From positions 41,087,973 to 41,151,972 of the forward strand of contig CM049319.1 of NCBI GenBank assembly GCA_026874595.1: DNA of 64,000 bases. Reading direction: 5' to 3'. Below are positions 58,381 to 64,000 of the stretch, piece by piece. This stretch comes from Sipunculus nudus (taxonomy: Eukaryota > Annelida > Sipuncula > Golfingiida > Sipunculidae). The stretch's first letter is position 1. Every line of letters begins with the position of its first letter. The notes under the pieces are model-generated. The model saw nothing but the letters and a program-made list of their open reading frames with translations. It was not told the origin of the DNA and did no database searches. Position numbers and translations under genes: made by a program.

Positions 58381-58711
58381 TTACTGAAACTGCACTGACA
58401 AAAGGATTTTTAAGGTGGCTAACTGGCAGACATAATGGATTTCTGACAAGTCTGACATTTGATATCACACATCCTCCAATAAGAGACCAAACTTGTAGCA
58501 AATTCTCCAAAGGATGTTACAGTAATGAATGTCCAAAACAATTCAAAAGGCATTTTCAGGCCCTCATATTAGATTTATAGATATGTAAATGTAAAAAGTG
58601 TAAGTCCAATATTTTTATTATCACTGCTTTTCAATGGGATCAGCAGGGTAGGTAAACTGCAAAACCTGAAAGAAAAGAAATGCAGAAAGCATGACTAAAG
58701 GTCTTGTAAAA
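58381..58711 (+). repeat. Family-B internal fragment
   Basis: Matches 59274-59600 (AACTGCACTG, GGTGGCTAACTGGCAGACAT, GGGATCAGCAGGGTAGG). The same piece occurs again within the next copy, so this is a partial tandem duplication. Confidence 0.8.
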
Positions 58712-61111
58712 CAAGCATGACCTGAGACATCATGGACTGAGATTCACAACTTCCAGTCAAATTTTGAAGAACCAATTTGCAAATTTGTTGAAAATTTCCT
58801 ATGACAACAGAAATATATATCACCTATGTCTGGTTAAAACACAGTGAATTGATGGTCTGAGGAAAATGCATGATTGTTAAGCTATCAGGAACTATTCCAA
58901 CAGCTTGCTTGAAACCTGTCAGTCTCAAAAGGAACAACACAAAGGGCAAATATAAGATCAATATATATAGCAAAAATCAAGGAAATACATGCAAGAATTA
59001 TTGAGAAACAGGTGCTTCTGTATGAAATTTTATTCAATACAAGCCAACTGTACTGCACTTTTATAAATGATGGTAATATTTATTCAGAAATATTTGACCC
59101 AATCCTTTACAAGATTACATAAATATACATCCAACTGCATTCACTTTAACTGTTCTTGAGATAATATGATCAAAAGGAATTAAAAGATGGTTGCCTGGTG
59201 GCCATATTGGACTTCTGACAAGTCTGAAATCAGACAACAAACATTCTCTAAATCAGACCAAACATTAAAGAAAAATTACTGAAACTGCACTGAAGAAAGA
59301 ATTTCTAAGGTGGCTAACTGGCAGACATAATGGATTTCTGACAAGTATGCCATTTGATATCCCACATTCTCCAATAAGAGACCAAACTTGGGGCAAATTA
59401 TCCAGTAATGAATGCCCAAAATAATTCAAAAGGCATGTCCAGGCCCTCATATCAGATTTATAGATATGCAATTGTAAAAAGTGTAAGTCCAATATTTTTT
59501 ATTATCACTCTGCTTTTCAATAGGGTCAGCAGGGTAGGTAAACTGCCAAACCTGAAAGAAAAGAAATGCAGAAAGCATGATTAAGAGTCTTGAAATAAAA
59601 CAAAAAGCCATCCTAAATCAAGGTACACATCCACATATTATGAGAACAAACACTTCCTTTTATATGTGGTGATATATATTAAAATATTCAGATATCTAGG
59701 AAACTAAGTTTATTGCTATGATTCAATAAAATAAACTGCAAAATGTTCCCATCATCTTATAAATCAGTAGCTAAACCTTAATACTATACTCTCATAGTCT
59801 TAATGCCTGGCTGAAGCATTCTGACAACAGTGTTTTTGTTATGGTGTAACGAGGTACTTATCACTGAGCCTTATCACTTAATAGGCTGATACAAAAGGGA
59901 GTCATATGTCACCAGTGTCACTCACAATTACAGCCACACAGGGAGATGTTCCAGCTGGAGTGGGATGGTTACATTTACAAGAAAAATAGAGATGGTCTAT
60001 AAAATAAGTAATTGTGAACATCCCTGACCTATGATCTTGGCCTTTTGCCCACATATCAACTGGATTCTTTCTAAATGATGGGTAACTACTAACCACTTAA
60101 ATCTGGTGTAATTACTTGGCAACCAATGGGTGAATAACTTTGACCTGCAACCTTTAACCTGCTGTCCAGCTGACCTTAAAATCAATAAGTTATTAATTCA
60201 AGCAAAAAGATCCATAAATATGAAGTTTGAGTCAAACTGAGTGATGCATAGATGTGGCATATGTGAAAGACTGAAGGTTTAGGTTGAACAGTAACACTTG
60301 AAATATGCTCACAAGCATTTAGTACAATTAAATATTGTGACCTTGACCTTTGACTTTTTGACCTCAACATCAATAGGCTTCTTCCCTTATTGGTAGGTAA
60401 GCCATATATGACAGATGGAAGGTACAGATTGAAAAGTTTGCCTGAAAATGACTCCACGAAAGAAGTGGGTGCTGTGAACTTGACCTTTGACCTCAAAATC
60501 AACAGGTCTTTTCCCCTGTTGGCAGAGAAGCGATATCAGTGCTGGAAGGTTTGGAATGAAAAGTCTAGCTTGAAATGTGTCCACAACCTTTTCAAAGAAG
60601 TGGATCCTGTGACCCTGACCTTTGACCTTGTGACCTCAAAATCTATAGGATTCTTCTCCAACTTAGTAGGTGGGCTATATGTGAAAGATCAAAGAATTGG
60701 GATGAAAGTGTTGGCTTAAAATGCATCCACAGGCTTTTCAAAGAAGAGGCTCCTGTGACCTTGACCTTTGACCTTTTGACCTAAAAAAAATTATGATTCT
60801 TCCCCTGTTGGTAGGTGAGCTGTATGTGAAAGATGGAAGGTTTGGGATGAAAATTTTGTCTATAAGAGTTATTTCTGGGGGGTGCAAACACACCCCATAA
60901 CATCGAGAATATAGGTCGCAGTGACCTTATTTCAGGTTTGCAAGGAGATCTTTTTATAACCTCTAAGACTGCATGGGGTTCATGGCCCTAGCCCCTATGG
61001 TTACGATTTGTGCCCTGCTAACGGACGGCCGGCCAGACGGACAGACGGAAGGACGACGGACAAAGACCCATCGCTATAGCCCAGCATGACTGAAAGTCAG
61101 CTGAGCTAAAA
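58712..61111 (+). mobile_element. Family-B dispersed repeat, near full-length copy lacking the head
   Basis: Collinear with 15380-17754 at very high identity as judged by eye, starting at CAAGCATGACCTGAGACATC. The palindromic head is missing. Exact TGACCTTTGACCT occurs at 60481-60493, 60616-60628 and 60762-60774. The hairpin tail is 61078-61107, then AAAA. Several short frames correspond one-for-one with those in the other copy, differing by single substitutions. Confidence 0.85.
60330..60780 (+). promoter_or_regulatory. Nuclear-receptor-like half-site array in a family-B repeat
   Basis: Four modules at a spacing of about 140 bp. Three hold exact TGACCTTTGACCT, and one (60338) is a variant. 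GTGACCTTGACC (reverse complement TCAAGGTCAC) directly precedes the DR1-like site at 60756, giving three consecutive half-sites. Binding is inferred only from motif identity. Confidence 0.4.
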
Positions 61112-61346
61112 ATTGAGGTTTTTCCTTAATTTCTCAAAGGAACGTAGTAGCAAAGACCCAGTTTTCAGTTTGGTAGGAGATCTTGGGGACATCTAACATT
61201 ATGCTGAATTTTGGATTCCTTGGTCTGACGGTTTCAAAACATGCCACATCTATGGACGGACGGATGGAGGGACGGACAGACCGACGGACAACGGACAATG
61301 GACCACCACTATAGCTCAGATTACTTATAGTCAGCTGAGCTAAAAA
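61112..61346 (+). repeat. Family-C repeat, 3' end fragment
   Basis: Starts within TTGAGGTTTTTCCTTAATTT, then GGAGATCTTGGGGACATCTA and a GACGGACGG block. Hairpin 61313-61341 and TAAAAAAA. It is joined directly to the preceding family-B tail. Confidence 0.85.
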
Positions 61347-61529
61347 AACAGACTTGCATTGACTTGTTTAAAATAATACAATAAACGTACCATGAAAAAC
61401 ACCACACCAAGCTATTACAGTAGTCAGACTGCAGCACATAGCCCTCTTCTAATCCTGGCACTGTGCCAAAGCTATTTATAGAGCTTACAGCATCTTGGCC
61501 AGTGGCCTGGATATCTGTATCTGGATAGT
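61347..61529 (+). repeat. Junction with a short family-A piece in + orientation
   Basis: 61443-61505 matches 41855-41920 (AATCCTGGCACTGTGCCAAA) in + orientation, whereas the next 2 kb is family A in - orientation. The breakpoint lies near a T-run at 61530. Confidence 0.65.
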
Positions 61530-63515
61530 GGCTTATTTTTTTTTTTTTGCTATCTGTGTTTACTTAGATTTTAAAGGGAAAAAGCTGAAAAACCTTTAAA
61601 GTCTTCTTCTTGTAAATGGTCAAGCCAAATTGTTGAATATTTTGCAGAAATAATCCCAGAGGCAAGCCCTCTCAAGTTTGTTCAGATAGTTTGCATTTGA
61701 TGAATTTTAGTGGAGTTACATGAATTTGAACAGTCATTTGGCCAAGTAAGCATACTGACATAGTAATCTCAGAAATGACAGAAGCTAGCATTACCAAGTA
61801 TTGTGCAAATGTTTGTCACATGACTCATATTTGAAGTTGCAGATTTTGTGGTGCCACCTACATTGACCGTTTTTTTTATGGGCAAAAAACTCATAATTTT
61901 AGCCTCTTTCAGCTTAAAATGTTTATGATGAAACTGTCAAGTTGAATCGTTCAATTTTAAAAAGAATTTTCCTAGGACATGGTTCTTTCAATCATATCAG
62001 AAAAACTTTTGTTGGTCTTATGGCCACTATTATGTCTATTTCAAACTGATGACTGCAAAACTGTTCTTCTACAAAATTGTTGTTTCAATTATAATTTCTG
62101 TAAAATTGCACAAAAAAATTATTCTTAGGTGGCGTTTGTTCAAGTTTAATTGAATGATTTTTGGCAGAATTATTAGACCTATAACAATGAAAGAACTGCA
62201 TCTTTTATTATTCTAAATATTTTGATGTATTATTGATATATTATGAATATGTCAGCTTGAAAAAAAAGCATTTTAGCCAAAGTCTTTAAGTGTAAACAGA
62301 TTCACCAACACTCCAAGATTGTGTCTGTATCTTTAAATAGGTTGAGAAACTGCCAACTGTTTCAGATTTGGCAACAGATCAAGAGTTCATTCATTGCAGC
62401 CAGATTTAGGTCAAGAGTTCAATCAGTGCAGCCAAGCACAAGGCATGTGATCACCTCATGGGTGACATGTGATCACCTCATGGGTGACATATGAACACCT
62501 CATGGGCACCATGTGATCACCTCATGGGTGTCATGCCCCTCAGGGCAGGGCCCCTGCATGAGCTTTTGCAATGGTGTGGCTACTATTTCAGACTTGGCAA
62601 CAGGCTAGAGGTCAGTCTCGATCTATTTACCTTTTTAATAGCTTTGGCAGACTGCCAACTGTATCAGATTAGGCAACAGGTCAAGAGTTCACTCAGTGCA
62701 GCCAGGTATAGGTCAGTAGTTCACTCAGTGCAGTAGCTGCATTCTATTTATAGTGTTAGCAGACTGCCCACTGCATCAGATTTGGCACCAAAGTTCAGCC
62801 TGGATCTATTTATAGCTTTGGCAGACTGCCAACTGTGTCAACAGGTCAAAAGTTCACTCAGTCTAGCCAGGTGCAGGTCATGAGTTCACTCAGTGCAGTA
62901 GCTTGAGCCAGCAAATTTGTCACAGTTCACTCAGGGCAATTGCCTTTCTCACCTAAGCCTGGTCAGCCCCATGAATCAGACTCAAGGTAATTTTTATGTA
63001 ATGACCTGATATTTTGACCTGTCTCTGTGTCTTTGATGGCTTTCTCGTTCACAAGACAGGTGTCGCCACCTACAATAACTTTTGCACAGTGCATGTACCT
63101 GCTTATTTCTACAGAGGAATTTGATGTATCAGCCTGAAATTTGGCATATATATATATATCGAATAGCTTTGTTGTATACAAGACTGGTGGTGCCACTTAC
63201 AATAATTTTTGCACAGTGTGTGTCCCTGCTTATTTTCAGAAGGGGTTTGATATATCAGTCTGAAATTGGGCATATGTATATATCTCTGATAGCTTTAATT
63301 TGTTGTATACAAGACTGGTGGTGCCAGCTACAATCATTTTTGTGTTGTGGACCCATGCCAGAATTTCAGCAGTGATGTTTGTGTAATTGTTTCTTATTCA
63401 AAATGTTTAGTACTTGCATTGTTCATATACATGAGAAGTAATGGTCCAGCCACCAAGCATTATACATGGTGTATTTCCCAATGCAAAGGTTCACATTAGG
63501 CATGTAGGCCTTGTT
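61530..63515 (-). mobile_element. Family-A dispersed repeat, copy A5 (minus strand)
   Basis: Reverse complement of family A. The head lies at 63515 reading leftward (AACAAGGCCTACATGCC). It is collinear with 27274-29060 and then stops, so it lacks the 3' half and the tail. ATGAGGTGATCAC reiterations lie at about 62440-62540. This is the only long minus-strand A copy in the window. Confidence 0.82.
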
Positions 63516-64000
63516 CATAAAAAGAAAATTATGAATATATGAAAAATTATATCAGATGCATACTCACAGGTTCGCTAAAAATTACTACAGATGCATATTG
63601 AATGCAAAATTATAATACAGAAACATCTCACTGATGGTAAAATCTTGAATTCAGTAGAGTATGGATACCAATTATTTATAATCCATATAAAACCATCCTT
63701 ATATAGCCACATAGAGCAATATTCCCATGGTAGTAAATATTTATCTGGTATTATGCCTTATTTAAATCATAATTCTAAATGTTTTAAAAGCTTTTGAAAT
63801 ACATCCTTGTCAATATTATCCATAGATATCCTGAAAATCTAAATGTCAAGTGGCATGATGTAATAGAAGCTGATAAATTGGTGCCATGCTTGATGTAACT
63901 GCTTGCACACCTAACATGTATGGAAAAAACAACTCAATTCACTCTTAATAATTCAGCCAAAAAACATTCATGTGGAACCATTAAAGTCAATTATTATAAG
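63516..64000 (+). repeat. Family-A fragment
   Basis: CTCACAGGTTCGCTAAAAA (63566-63584) is followed by ACTACAGATGCATATTGAATGC, as at 29580-29620. It continues to the window edge in the sequence that resumes at base 1-like context. Confidence 0.75.

Overview
The window looks like repeat-rich, AT-rich nuclear DNA of a bivalve mollusc. The evidence is a secreted-type gene with two C1q domains (C1q-domain genes are strongly expanded in bivalves), an intron-exon structure with GT-AG splice sites and a poly(A) signal, and dispersed repeats ending in GAGCTAAAAA of a kind common in bivalve DNA. The species cannot be named from sequence alone. I see no bacterial genes, CRISPR array, rRNA or intact tRNA.

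The only convincing host gene is on the + strand. It has two coding exons, 23804-24513 and 31391-31682, joined in phase across a 6.9-kb intron. They encode the C-terminal 333 residues of a protein with two tandem C1q domains, and the second domain is split by the intron. The N-terminal exon(s), including any signal peptide, were not found. The last upstream intron is occupied up to 108 bp from the splice acceptor by a nested transposon complex.

Layout: 1-2050 holds fragments of dispersed repeat families A and C. 2424-8524 holds three copies of one TTAA-flanked MITE and a foldback-like element whose inverted ends are themselves tandem repeats (about 4030-5655). 8525-15270 is mixed DNA with a 144-bp tandem array, a 177-bp direct repeat and a 0.55-kb dispersed repeat. 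15270-23695 is a decayed Ty3/Gypsy element on the - strand, with both LTRs, a primer-binding site and a polypurine tract. It is interrupted by a 2.4-kb family-B repeat, a MULE-like foldback MITE with a 10-bp target duplication, and a 5'-truncated L1/Tx1-like LINE with a 12-bp target duplication. 23804-31682 is the C1q gene; its intron carries a tRNA-derived SINE and two family-A repeats. 33595-38411 holds two further decayed Gypsy elements on the + strand. 38702-39388 and 46145-46829 are a 0.69-kb inverted pair. 39570-64000 is almost entirely repeat families A, B and C.

The most interesting system is this set of non-autonomous repeats. Heads read AACAAG or a variant followed by a short palindrome (TGACCCATGGGTCA or GGCCT-AC-AGGCC). 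Many bodies carry a GGTGGCGCCACC palindrome, 177-bp or about 140-bp tandem modules, and a GGACGGACGG-rich block. In B and C copies the tail is a roughly 13-bp-stem hairpin ending in GAGCTAAAAA. One copy can be compared with its empty site in the sister LTR, which gives its insertion boundaries directly. Some B copies carry arrays of exact TGACCTTTGACCT, the reverse complement of a nuclear-receptor DR1 site. No encoded protein accounts for the mobility of these repeats. All readings are by eye; no database search was run.
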